Shown: in pieces, positions 56,241-64,000 of the stretch
Layout of the letters: each line of letters starts with the position of its first letter
Position numbering within the stretch: the first letter of the stretch is position 1
Source: a bacterium
GTDB taxonomy: Bacteria; Krumholzibacteriota; Krumholzibacteriia; LZORAL124-64-63
DNA: 64,000 nucleotides
Direction: 5' to 3'
Assembly: GCA_024231905.1 (NCBI GenBank)
Contig: JAAEQC010000092.1
Coordinates: 276,726-340,725, forward strand
Notes under the pieces: model-generated
Told to the model about the DNA's origin: nothing
What the model saw: the letters and a program-made list of their open reading frames with translations, nothing else
Databases searched by the model: none
Position numbers and translations under genes: made by a program

Positions 56241-58153
56241 GGAAGCCGGAGCGTGGGAAAGACGCGCCCGACCAGGACAAAACCGGCAAAGACACCGGAC
56301 TCGAGGCCCCGCGCCGGGGCCGGAGGAAGTCCGCCGAACTGTCCGCCAAGCTACGACTGCTGCCCGAAGCCCCGGGCGTGTACCTCCACAAGAACGCCGA
56401 CGGCAAGGTCATCTACGTGGGCAAGGCCCTACGTCTGGCCGACCGGGTGCGGTCCTACTTCCAGAGTGGGGGCGACGGCACCGAGAAGACCGACCAGCTG
56501 GTGCGCCGCATCCGGGACTTCGATTACATCGTCACCGACACTGAGGCCGACGCTCTCGTCCTCGAAAACCAGCTCATCAAGGAATACCGCCCCCTCTACA
56601 ACGTCCGGCTCAAGGACGACAAGCAGTATCCGTACATCCGCGTGTCGGTCCAGGAGCCGTTCCCGCGGGTGGAGGTCGTGCGCCACCTGGTGAAGGACGG
56701 CGCCCGCTACTTCGGCCCCTTCACCGACGTGGGGGCCATGCGTGAGACCCTGCACTTCGCCTGTGGGGCATTCCGGGTGCGCACCTGCCATCTGGACCTG
56801 CCCGAGCACACGGTGGACCGGGCTTGCCTGGACTGGCAGATCGGCCGCTGCAGCGCTCCCTGCGTGGACGAGGACGACCGGATGGGCTACGGGGAACGCG
56901 TCCACCGCATGGTGCGATTTCTGGACGGCGCCGACCAGGATGTCCTGGCGGAGCTGCGCCAGGAGATGACCTCCCACGCGACGGATCGTCGCTACGAGGA
57001 AGCGGCCGCCCTGCGGGACCTCATCGCCCGCCTCGATCGCACCGTGCATCGCAGCCGTCCCGTGACCGGCCTGACCGGGGACTGCGACCTTTGCGGTCTG
57101 GCGCGCGAGGGGGAAGATGCTTCCGGTGTGGTTCTGCGGGTGCGCGGTGGACGCGTGCTCACGGCGCACCACTTCCTCCTGGCCGACAAGCTCGACCGCG
57201 ACCTCGACGCCTACGCCGCCCAACTCCTGCGTGAGTACTACGGCCGCGCCGGCGACATTCCGCCGGAGGTCCTGCTCAGCCACGATGTGGGGGATCGGGA
57301 CTCCTGGAGCGCCTGGCTCACGTCCCTGCGCGGGCGCAAGGTCGTCGTCAAGCATCCCCGGCGGGGCGTCCGCCGGGAGGCGGCCGATCTGGCGCGCACC
57401 AACGCCACTTTCAAGCTGCGTGAGATCGCCCTGCGGCGCGACCTGGCCGGTCCCCCCAAGGTCACGCCGGCGGACACGCAGCTCCAGGAGGCCCTGGACC
57501 TGCACACGGCGCCCCACACCATCGAGTGCTTCGACATCTCCAATTTCCAGGGCAAGGAAACGGTGGCGTCGCTCGTGTACTTCAAGGCGGGCAAACCTCT
57601 CAAGAGCCGCTACCGACGCTTCCGCATCCGCACCGTGGAGGGTCCCGACGATTTCGCGTCCATGGCCGAAGTCATGGAACGGCATTACGGCAAGCTGGCG
57701 AAGAAGCAGCAAGCTCCCGCGGACCTGGTGGTGGTGGATGGCGGCGCCGGCCAACTGGGAGTGGCGCGAGAGGTGCTGGCCCGTTTCGGTTTCCACGGGA
57801 CCCAGCTCATCGGCCTGGCCAAGCGCGAGGAGACGATCCACCGGGAGCACGGCACCATCAGCCTCTCCCGTCGCAGCGAGGCCCTCAAACTCCTGCAACG
57901 GGTGCGTGACGAGGCCCACCGTTTCGCCATCACCTACCATCGTCTGCTGCGGGACAAGCAGACCACCGCCAGCGAGCTGGATCTCATTCCGGGCATCGGC
58001 CGCATCAAGAAATTATCCCTGCTGCACCACTTCGGATCGGTGGCGGAGATCCGTCGCGCCACCGCCGAGCAACTGTCCGAAGTGCGCGGCGTGAACCGCC
58101 ACGACGTGGTCGCCATCCGCGCGCATTTCGAGTCCCGCGGCCGGCGGGACTGA
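56234..58153 (+). CDS. uvrC: UvrC, excinuclease subunit
   Basis: UvrC (639 aa) makes both incisions in nucleotide excision repair. The GIY-YIG domain is at about 38-115 (PGVYLHKNADGKVIYVGKALRLADRVRSYF), the Cys-rich part near 190-210, the UVR domain at about 245-280 (RYEEAAALRDLIARLD), the RNase H-like endonuclease domain at about 400-560 (IECFDISNFQG, VVVDGGAGQLGVARE, RDEAHRFAITYHR) and the helix-hairpin-helix pair at the end (IPGIGRIKKLSLLHHFGS, VRGVNRHDVVAI). A ~35-residue basic N-terminal extension precedes the GIY-YIG domain. Confidence 0.97.
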   Translation: MSRKPERGKDAPDQDKTGKDTGLEAPRRGRRKSAELSAKLRLLPEAPGVYLHKNADGKVIYVGKALRLADRVRSYFQSGGDGTEKTDQLVRRIRDFDYIVTDTEADALVLENQLIKEYRPLYNVRLKDDKQYPYIRVSVQEPFPRVEVVRHLVKDGARYFGPFTDVGAMRETLHFACGAFRVRTCHLDLPEHTVDRACLDWQIGRCSAPCVDEDDRMGYGERVHRMVRFLDGADQDVLAELRQEMTSHATDRRYEEAAALRDLIARLDRTVHRSRPVTGLTGDCDLCGLAREGEDASGVVLRVRGGRVLTAHHFLLADKLDRDLDAYAAQLLREYYGRAGDIPPEVLLSHDVGDRDSWSAWLTSLRGRKVVVKHPRRGVRREAADLARTNATFKLREIALRRDLAGPPKVTPADTQLQEALDLHTAPHTIECFDISNFQGKETVASLVYFKAGKPLKSRYRRFRIRTVEGPDDFASMAEVMERHYGKLAKKQQAPADLVVVDGGAGQLGVAREVLARFGFHGTQLIGLAKREETIHREHGTISLSRRSEALKLLQRVRDEAHRFAITYHRLLRDKQTTASELDLIPGIGRIKKLSLLHHFGSVAEIRRATAEQLSEVRGVNRHDVVAIRAHFESRGRRD

Positions 58154-58163
58154 GGAGGTGGGG

Positions 58164-58193
58164 TTGACCGTGTCGAGTCCGGTGCCGTATCGT
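58164..58193 (+). promoter_or_regulatory. Possible promoter of the propeller gene
   Basis: TTGACC (58164-58169), 18 bases, TATCGT (58188-58193), starting 10 bases after the uvrC stop and leaving a ~70-base leader before the ATG at 58269. Confidence 0.4.
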
Positions 58194-58268
58194 CGAGTGG
58201 ACACCTGCGCACCCCGTAGTCCGCGCCGGCCCGCCTGCGGGGCCCGCGCAGCAGCCCGGTGGACCGCC

Positions 58269-60464
58269 ATGCCTCGCATCGCCCTGCTCGCCCTCATGGG
58301 CATTCTTCTGGCCACCGCCGGTCCTGCCGCCGGACAGGGTCCGTGCGTCGATTACGGCACAACGGGTTGGTGGCCGGCCGCCCTCATGGACCTGCCGAGC
58401 GACGTGACCGAACTGGCCACCACGGAGGACGGACGTCTCCTGGCCGCTTCCGACGCAGGTGTTCTGGTCTATGACCTCGCCGATCCTCTGGCCCCGGTCC
58501 TGGAGAGTTTCATTCCGGCGGACGTCCCCCTGCGGGAGATCGCCGTGGACGGCACGACCGTGGCCGCTCTGACCATGGACAACCGCCTCCTGCTGGGGGT
58601 CCTGACCTCCCCGTCCCAGAGTCGCTGGGTCGGCGAGTTGCCTCTATCCGGCGCTTCGCTCCTGGAAATGGACGACGGTCTTGTCGTCGTGCGCCAGCTC
58701 TTCGACCAGATGGCCACCGTGGACGTGACCGATCCCAAGGTTCCCCATTACCTGGGCTTTCTCCAGTTTCCCGAGCCCATCCACGACCTGCGCGTGGCGC
58801 ACGGGCTCGCCTTCGCGGCCACTCAATACTCTCTGCTGTCCGTGTGCAGCCTGGCGGACCCGGCGCGTCCGGAGATCATCTCCACCGCCGCCAGCTTTGC
58901 CACCGGATTCGCCGTCGAACTGGATTTCCCGCGGGTGCGTGTGGCCAACATCACCCAGGTCATGACCTTTGACCTGTCGGACCCCACCGACCCGGTCCGG
59001 CTCCATATCTCACCCCGCATGCTGGGCGAGATCGAGTACCTGGCCGCCGACCGGGACCGCACCTTCGCCCTCACCGCCCAAGGCCACATCCACAACCTGG
59101 CCACTGTCGGACCCGATTCCCTGTATCTGGTGGGCCACAACTACGAACCGGAGCCGGCGCGCCACGGCATCACCGCCGGCGGTCTGCTCTACGTGGTCCG
59201 GGAGCCCCGGATCCTGGCGATCCTCGATCCTGCCTCGGGCAACCACCCACCCCACGTATTCGAGAAGCTGGACCGGGCCACCGCGATCATGTCCGCCCGC
59301 GGCGAACACGTATACGCCATGGACGACGACCATCCGGAGGGTTCGCGGCTGGTGATCTCGGAGATCGACCCGGGCCAGGGGCTGGTGGAACGCGGCTTCC
59401 TGCCCATCTTCGGGGATGCGGTGGCCATGGACCTGGAGGGCGAACGCCTGGTCTTCTCGTCGGAGCTGACCACCCTGGGCATCGTGGACATAGCCGATCC
59501 GGCGGCGCCCACCTACGTCAGCCTGCGCAATGACGATTTCTTCGTGCGTGACGTGGCCCTGCTCGACGACCTTGTGGCATTCATCGGCCGCGACGACCTG
59601 GGCGGCGACCTGCTGGTCTTCTACGACCGCAGCCAGGAGCCGGAACTCATCCTCGGCGGAGCGGTGCGCGTACCCTTCGGCGCGAGCCAGGTGGTCCGGT
59701 CGCGGAACCACGCCCTGGTGCAGACCGAATTCGAGATGAACGGGATCATGCTCGTGGACGCCGCCGAGGCCTACGACCCGATCATCACCGACTGGCTGGC
59801 CATCCCGGCGCCCTGCATGGACGTGCTGGCCGCCGGCGAGTATGCCTACGTGCTCACCACTGCCGGCACGGTGGAGATCGTGGACCTGTCCGACCCCTCG
59901 CGTATGACCATCGTCCGGAGTCTGGAGTTGGACGCCGGAGAGGAAGGATCCCTGGCCCTGGTGGCCTCGACCCTCCTGGTGCAGGATGCAAACAAAGGCA
60001 TCACCTTCGTGGACGTGACCGACCCGGCTGCGGCCGTTGTCATCGGGGCGAGTTGGTTGCCCACCCGGGGCCGGATCCTGGCCGGGACTTATGGCCTCCT
60101 CACCGACGATCCTTTCAACCGGCAGCGCTTCCACCTGCCGGCCCTGTGCGGGGCCGTATCCGCAGTGGAGGCGCCTCCTAGTCTCTTCCTACCGACCCTC
60201 GCGGCTCATCCCAACCCCTTCAATCCGCATACCGAACTGGTCTTCGACCTGTCAGGCCCTGCCACCTTCGACCTCGTGGTCTACGACCTGGCCGGCAGAC
60301 GTGTCCGCACCCTGGCCCAGGGCCGCCCGGCGCCCGGCGGTCCGATCGCCCTGTCCTGGGACGGACGGGACGACGCCGGCCGCGGCCTGGCGGCGGGAAT
60401 CTACCTGGCCCGCCTGGGTGTCGACGGCCGCGACTCCGTGGCCAAGCTCGTGCTCGTACGCTGA
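58269..60464 (+). CDS. Secreted LVIVD-type beta-propeller protein with FlgD-Ig tail
   Basis: The product (731 aa) has a signal peptide (about 1-22, ending PAAGQG), then repeats of the form VxVxDVTDPxxPxxxGxL / VYDLADPLAPVLES / VDIADPAAPTYVS, the LVIVD-repeat propeller pattern, over about 45-620, and a C-terminal FlgD-Ig domain of ~85 residues (HPNPFNPHTELVFDL, LVVYDLAGRRVRTL, GRGLAAGIYLARL). The PNPFNP motif is typical of C-terminal sorting/anchoring domains in the FCB group. It is likely exported to the surface. The start gives a clean signal peptide. No enzyme motif is visible. Confidence 0.8.
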   Translation: MPRIALLALMGILLATAGPAAGQGPCVDYGTTGWWPAALMDLPSDVTELATTEDGRLLAASDAGVLVYDLADPLAPVLESFIPADVPLREIAVDGTTVAALTMDNRLLLGVLTSPSQSRWVGELPLSGASLLEMDDGLVVVRQLFDQMATVDVTDPKVPHYLGFLQFPEPIHDLRVAHGLAFAATQYSLLSVCSLADPARPEIISTAASFATGFAVELDFPRVRVANITQVMTFDLSDPTDPVRLHISPRMLGEIEYLAADRDRTFALTAQGHIHNLATVGPDSLYLVGHNYEPEPARHGITAGGLLYVVREPRILAILDPASGNHPPHVFEKLDRATAIMSARGEHVYAMDDDHPEGSRLVISEIDPGQGLVERGFLPIFGDAVAMDLEGERLVFSSELTTLGIVDIADPAAPTYVSLRNDDFFVRDVALLDDLVAFIGRDDLGGDLLVFYDRSQEPELILGGAVRVPFGASQVVRSRNHALVQTEFEMNGIMLVDAAEAYDPIITDWLAIPAPCMDVLAAGEYAYVLTTAGTVEIVDLSDPSRMTIVRSLELDAGEEGSLALVASTLLVQDANKGITFVDVTDPAAAVVIGASWLPTRGRILAGTYGLLTDDPFNRQRFHLPALCGAVSAVEAPPSLFLPTLAAHPNPFNPHTELVFDLSGPATFDLVVYDLAGRRVRTLAQGRPAPGGPIALSWDGRDDAGRGLAAGIYLARLGVDGRDSVAKLVLVR

Positions 60465-60476
60465 CGGGAGGATCAC

Positions 60477-61382
60477 GTGCACCCTGCCTGGGACGAGCAT
60501 TGCGACCTCTTCCTGGCCCACGCCGCGGCCGAGAAGGGCCTGGCCACGGCGAGCCTGGACGCGGCTCGGCACGACCTGGCCCGGTTGCGTACCTGGGCCG
60601 GCGATAGTCACGGCGACCGCAGTCCCGCGGCCCTGGTCGACGCCGACCTGCGGGCCTTCCTGGTGGACAGCGCCGCAGATCTGGTTGCGTCCAGCCGCGC
60701 CCGGCTGCTCTCGACCCTACGGGCCTTCTTCGGCTTTCTGGTCGCCGAGAGCATCATCGCTACGGATCCGACAGCAACCATCCTCGCCCCGCGCCGCGGT
60801 CGGCACCTGCCCCAGGTCCTGAGCACCGAGCAGGCCGTGCGGCTGGTGGAATCCGTGGCGGGCGACCGGCCCGCTGACCTGCGTGACCGGGCAGTGCTGG
60901 AAGTGCTCTACGGCTGTGGCTGCCGGGTCAGCGAACTGTGCGGCCTGGACGTGACCGACCTGGACCCGGGGGAGGCCACCCTCCTGCTGCGGGGCAAGGG
61001 GCGAAAGCAGCGCCTGGTGCCCGTGGGCGAACCGGCCCTGGCCGCCCTGGAGGCTTGGCGCTTGCGGGGACGCCGGCACTGCGTCGGCAAGCGCAACGTG
61101 CCCGCCCTCTTCCTCAACCAGCGGGGCGGACGCCTCACGCGCGTCACCGTCTGGAGCCTGGTCAAGCGAGGGGCGTCCGCGACGGGCCTGCCGGACGCGG
61201 TCTCGCCCCACACCCTGCGCCACAGCTACGCCACCCACTTGCTGGAGGGCGGCGCCGATCTACGGGCGGTGCAGGAACTGCTGGGACACGCGGACATCGC
61301 GTCCACCGATATCTACACCCACGTGGACCGGGGTTGGCTCGCCGACGCCTGGCGGGAGGCCCATCCCCGCGCCCGCCGCTAG
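60477..61382 (+). CDS. xerD: XerD-type tyrosine recombinase
   Basis: XerD (301 aa) is the partner of XerC. It contains the N-terminal core-binding helices, LYGCGCRVSELCGLDVTDLD (first Arg), GKGRKQRLVPVG (Lys), [40 protein letters not shown] (His, Arg, His, Tyr). The closer fit to XerD (CGCRVSEL) and the second recombinase at 48168 make the pair complete. GTG start with GGGAGGA upstream, 12 bases after the propeller gene. Confidence 0.92.
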   Translation: MHPAWDEHCDLFLAHAAAEKGLATASLDAARHDLARLRTWAGDSHGDRSPAALVDADLRAFLVDSAADLVASSRARLLSTLRAFFGFLVAESIIATDPTATILAPRRGRHLPQVLSTEQAVRLVESVAGDRPADLRDRAVLEVLYGCGCRVSELCGLDVTDLDPGEATLLLRGKGRKQRLVPVGEPALAALEAWRLRGRRHCVGKRNVPALFLNQRGGRLTRVTVWSLVKRGASATGLPDAVSPHTLRHSYATHLLEGGADLRAVQELLGHADIASTDIYTHVDRGWLADAWREAHPRARR

Positions 61383-61406
61383 GGCCCGCCGATTTCGCCG
61401 GCGACT

Positions 61407-61435
61407 TTGACAGGGCCCGCGGCCGGTGGTAACGT
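61407..61435 (+). promoter_or_regulatory. sigma-70-type promoter of trpS
   Basis: Perfect TTGACA (61407-61412), 17 bases, weak TAACGT (61430-61435). The predicted start near 61442 leaves a leader of about 80 bases before the trpS TTG. Confidence 0.5.
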
Positions 61436-61447
61436 ACTGGCCGTCGC

Positions 61448-61472
61448 ATCCCGCCCCGCCGGGCGGGATTTT
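61448..61472 (+). terminator. Terminator-like hairpin between xerD and trpS
   Basis: ATCCCGCCC (61448-61456) and GGGCGGGAT (61461-61469) pair perfectly over a 4-base loop and run into TTTT (61469-61472). It either ends the xerD transcript or, since it lies just downstream of the predicted trpS start, attenuates trpS. No T-box core or Trp-rich leader peptide was seen. Confidence 0.65.
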
Positions 61473-61522
61473 GCCGCAGCGCAGACGAGGATTCCGCCGC
61501 GCCAACCAGAATCGAGCGAGAC

Positions 61523-62527
61523 TTGAGCGAGCAACCCAGGAAGACCATCCTCAGCGGCATGCGCCCCACCGGCCGACTCCACTGGGGCAACTACACGGGG
61601 GCCCTGGCCAACTGGGTCGCCCTCCAGGACGAGTACACCTGTCATTTCATGGTGGCCGACTGGCACGTGCTGACCACGGCCCTGGACAAGACGCCGGAGA
61701 TCCGGGAGAACACGCGGCAGATGTATCTGGACTGGCTCGGCGCCGGTCTCGATCCTGAGCGCTCGGTCCTCTTCACCCAGTCCGAGATCAAGGAGCACGC
61801 CGAACTGGCCCTGCTGCTCGGCATGCTGGTCTCCATGGGACGGTTGGAACGGAACCCCACCTTCAAGGAGCAGATCCGCGACCTGAACCTGAGTGGCGAG
61901 ATCAGCTACGGGCACCTGGGCTATCCGGTTCTGCAGGCGGCGGACATCATCATCTACCGTGCCCACGCGGTGCCCGTGGGCGAAGACCAGTTGCCGCACC
62001 TGGAACTCACGCGCGAGATGGCGCGGCGTTTCAATCACCATTTCAGCGGCGCGCGCGGCAAGGTCTTCCCCGAGCCCGAGGGCCTGGTCACCAAGTTCGC
62101 CCGCTTCCCCGGGACCGACGGCAAGCGCATGAGCAAGTCCCTGGGCAACACCATCGAGATCTCGGCCTCGCCCGAGGATATCCACCGGAAGATCAAACCC
62201 GCCTTCACCGATCCCCAACGCCTCAAGCGCACCGATCCGGGCGATCCCGAGGTGTGCGCCGTCTACACCTGGTACCAGAAGTTCCTGCCGGACGAGGTGG
62301 AGGAGACGGCCGCCGAGTGCCGCAGCGCAGCCCGCGGCTGCGTGGACTGCAAGAAGAAGCTGGCCGAAGGGGTCATCGAGCACTTCGCGCCCCTGCGGGA
62401 ACGACGCGCCGTCTACGAGCAGGACGGCGCCCGCCTCGACGAGATCATCAACGACGGCTGCACCCGCGCCCGCGCCATGGCCCGCGCCACCATGGAAGCG
62501 GTCCATGAAGCCATGGGCATCGGTTGA
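61523..62527 (+). CDS. trpS: TrpS, tryptophanyl-tRNA synthetase
   Basis: TrpS (334 aa) charges tRNA-Trp. It is a class I synthetase: the HIGH-type motif is HWGN (RPTGRLHWGNYTGAL at about 14-28), and KRMSKSLGN (about 200) is the KMSKS loop; GHLGYPVLQAADIIIY and VPVGEDQLPHLELTRE are typical. The length is that of the compact bacterial form. Start TTG; the ribosome site (GAGCGAG) is weak. It overlaps the frame of scpA closely. Confidence 0.95.
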   Translation: MSEQPRKTILSGMRPTGRLHWGNYTGALANWVALQDEYTCHFMVADWHVLTTALDKTPEIRENTRQMYLDWLGAGLDPERSVLFTQSEIKEHAELALLLGMLVSMGRLERNPTFKEQIRDLNLSGEISYGHLGYPVLQAADIIIYRAHAVPVGEDQLPHLELTREMARRFNHHFSGARGKVFPEPEGLVTKFARFPGTDGKRMSKSLGNTIEISASPEDIHRKIKPAFTDPQRLKRTDPGDPEVCAVYTWYQKFLPDEVEETAAECRSAARGCVDCKKKLAEGVIEHFAPLRERRAVYEQDGARLDEIINDGCTRARAMARATMEAVHEAMGIG

Positions 62528-62544
62528 AGAAGCCTGGAGATCAC

Positions 62545-63432
62545 GTGAACGAAACCGCTGCATCCGGGCCCGAGGATCCGACGCCGCCCGACGGCCCCGA
62601 GGGTTGGTCCCTGGACTGCCTGCCGCCGGAACTGGATTACTTCCGCTCCAGCGAGGCCTACCAGGTCGAATTGACCGGCTTCCAGGGTCCCATGGATCTC
62701 CTGCTCCATCTCATCGACAAGGATGAGGTGGACATCTACGACATTCCCATCGCGGGCATCACCGACCAGTTCATCCGGCACATCGAGGTCATGCAGACCG
62801 TCAGCCTCGAGAAGGCCGGCGAGTTCATCGCCATGGCGGCGACCCTCCTGGTCATCAAGATGAAGATGCTCATGCCCTCCCACGGCGAGGACGTGGAGGG
62901 AGAGGAAGAAGATCCGCGGGCCGAACTGGTGCGGAAGCTCCTGGAGTACAAGCGTTTCAAGGAAGCCGCCGAGGATCTGCAGAAGCGCGAAGAGGACCGC
63001 CACCAGTACCACCTTCGCCGCACCCGTTTTCCCTTCACCGAGGAACTGGAGGTGGAGCCGGAACTGCGCATCGGCATGTACGACCTCCTGTCGGCCCTGG
63101 CGGGGATCATCGACCGGGTCCAGGCCAAGACGGTCCACGACGTGGTGCGCGAGCCGTTCACGGTGGAGGAGAAGATGTCCCTCATCGAGGAGCGCGTGGG
63201 GGGTGGCGGCACCGTGAGCTTCGCCGAACTCTTCGTGGGCGACGCCCTCAAGATGGAGGTCGTGGTCACGTTCATCGCCATTCTCGAACTGGTCAAGCGC
63301 AGCCGGCTCGAATTCCTGCAGACCGAGCCCCGGGGTTCCATATGGTTGCAACGGCCCGGCGTCGACGCCGCCAACGAGGCCGCCGCAGCTTACGAACTGG
63401 ACGAGACCGGGGACGAGGAAAACCCAATCTGA
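62545..63432 (+). CDS. scpA: ScpA, SMC-associated kleisin
   Basis: ScpA (295 aa) bridges the SMC heads in the chromosome-organising SMC-ScpAB complex. It has the N-terminal kleisin block YQVELTGFQGPMDLLLHLIDKDEVDIYDIPIAGITDQFIRHIE with EKAGEFIAMAATLLVIKMKMLMP, a charged middle, and the winged-helix C-terminus VSFAELFVGDALKMEVVVTFIAILELVKRSRLEFLQTEPRGSIWL. GTG at 62545 is used because TGGAG lies 6 bases upstream; a TTG at 62524 overlapping the trpS stop is possible. scpB follows. Confidence 0.92.
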   Translation: MNETAASGPEDPTPPDGPEGWSLDCLPPELDYFRSSEAYQVELTGFQGPMDLLLHLIDKDEVDIYDIPIAGITDQFIRHIEVMQTVSLEKAGEFIAMAATLLVIKMKMLMPSHGEDVEGEEEDPRAELVRKLLEYKRFKEAAEDLQKREEDRHQYHLRRTRFPFTEELEVEPELRIGMYDLLSALAGIIDRVQAKTVHDVVREPFTVEEKMSLIEERVGGGGTVSFAELFVGDALKMEVVVTFIAILELVKRSRLEFLQTEPRGSIWLQRPGVDAANEAAAAYELDETGDEENPI

Positions 63433-63448
63433 CCTGGGAGAACCCGCT

Positions 63449-64000
63449 TTGAAGAGGGAACTGGAAGCCCTGCTTTTTGCCACAGACGCCCCGCTGACTG
63501 TCGGGCGCCTGCGCAAGATCTTTCCCGACGTGGAGACCAAGGAACTGCGCACCGTGGTGACCGAACTGCAGCAGGAGTACGACGCCTCCGACCACGCCTT
63601 CACGGTGGTGGAATTCGGCGGCGGCTGGCAGATCGCCACCCGGCCGGCCTACGCTCCGGTGGTGGAGAAGCTATTCCGCACCCGTCGTTTCGCACGCCTG
63701 TCCAAGGCGGGCCTCGAGGTGCTGGCTATCGTGGGCTACCGACAGCCCATCACGCGGCTGGAGATCGACGAGATCCGCGGCGTGAACAGCAGCGGCGCCA
63801 TCGGCACGCTCAACGAGCGGAACCTGGTCACGGTGGTGGGGCGGTCCCAGTCCATGGGCAACCCGCTGCTCTACGGCACGACCCGCGAGTTCCTCAACCA
63901 CTTGGGCCTGAAGGGCATCAACCAGCTGCCGAATCTTCCGGATCTGGAGGACGTGGTGGCGGACAAGGACCGCCTCAAGGAGTTCGCCGAGGCCGTGGGC
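63449..64000 (+). CDS. scpB: ScpB, SMC-associated protein, N-terminal part (3' end outside window)
   Basis: The open frame starts at TTG 63449 and runs unbroken for 184 codons to the window edge. It codes KRELEALLFATDAPLTVGRL, the ScpB start, then GGGWQIATRPAYAPVVEKLF, LSKAGLEVLAIVGYRQPITRLEIDEIRGVNSSGAIGTL and PLLYGTTREFLNHLGLKGINQLP, which are the two winged-helix domains of ScpB. ScpB dimers embrace ScpA. GGGAG lies ~9 bases upstream. The pair scpA-scpB is the standard arrangement. Confidence 0.93.
   Translation, partial: MKRELEALLFATDAPLTVGRLRKIFPDVETKELRTVVTELQQEYDASDHAFTVVEFGGGWQIATRPAYAPVVEKLFRTRRFARLSKAGLEVLAIVGYRQPITRLEIDEIRGVNSSGAIGTLNERNLVTVVGRSQSMGNPLLYGTTREFLNHLGLKGINQLPNLPDLEDVVADKDRLKEFAEAVG

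Noticed and set aside
61442..61522. T-box riboswitch before trpS
   Set aside because: No T-box core sequence and no specifier-loop-sized stem; the leader is too short.
1..64000. CRISPR arrays, insertion sequences, prophage, tRNA or rRNA genes
   Set aside because: No regularly spaced repeats, transposase, terminal inverted repeats, phage genes, CCA-ended cloverleaf or rRNA-like stretches were seen.

Overview
The window is a GC-rich, densely packed bacterial chromosome segment with almost every gene on the + strand; only a lytic transglycosylase gene and rpsT are on the - strand. The cell is a flagellated diderm. Several features point to the wider Fibrobacteres-Chlorobi-Bacteroidetes (FCB) assemblage: a PorV/PorQ-like barrel, two secreted proteins ending in a FlgD-Ig/type-IX-like C-terminal domain (one with a PNPFNP motif), a lipoprotein with the CA..xPPGGPxDxTPP start known from Bacteroidota, and an enlarged SecA of 1012 residues. 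A GC-rich motile FCB-side lineage (for example Krumholzibacteriota, Eisenbacteria or Latescibacterota) fits, but I cannot choose among them from sequence alone.

Region 1 (1-25805) is a flagellar supercluster: fliF (5' end cut off by the window)-fliG-H-I-J, motE, fliK, flgD, flgE, flbD, motA, motB, fliL, fliM, fliN, fliO, fliP, Q, R, flhB, flhA, flhF, a 75-aa membrane protein where flhG is usually found, fliA (sigma-28), two small unrecognised proteins, two HDOD-domain proteins and a sigma-54-dependent activator resembling FleQ/FlrA. Three good -24/-12 (sigma-54) promoters lie before motE, fliP and fliA. The cluster therefore appears to be one sigma-54 regulon, with its probable activator at the far end and sigma-28 as a target. 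Key oddities are a FlhF whose GTPase motifs are destroyed, absence of flhG, a FliM without the CheY-P docking motif, and a sigma-28 with a cysteine-containing hydrophobic tail.

Region 2 (25806-40324) is envelope and accessory: a PorV-like barrel with a textbook sigma-70 promoter, an MltD-like LysM transglycosylase, a GAF-like/GGDEF diguanylate cyclase with a palindrome over its promoter, comEC, purC-purH, an M6 metalloprotease with a FlgD-Ig tail, and an Slt70-like transglycosylase.

Region 3 (40325-64000) is housekeeping: secA, smg-like DUF494, topA-trmFO-xerC-hslV-hslU (the Bacillus order), argF, an Ig-like lipoprotein, dapF-dapA-dapB, rpsT, uvrC, an LVIVD-type propeller with FlgD-Ig tail, xerD, trpS, scpA and the start of scpB. 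Many genes overlap by a few bases and start with GTG or TTG. No tRNA, rRNA, CRISPR, insertion sequence or prophage was seen, and no gap exceeds about 230 bases.
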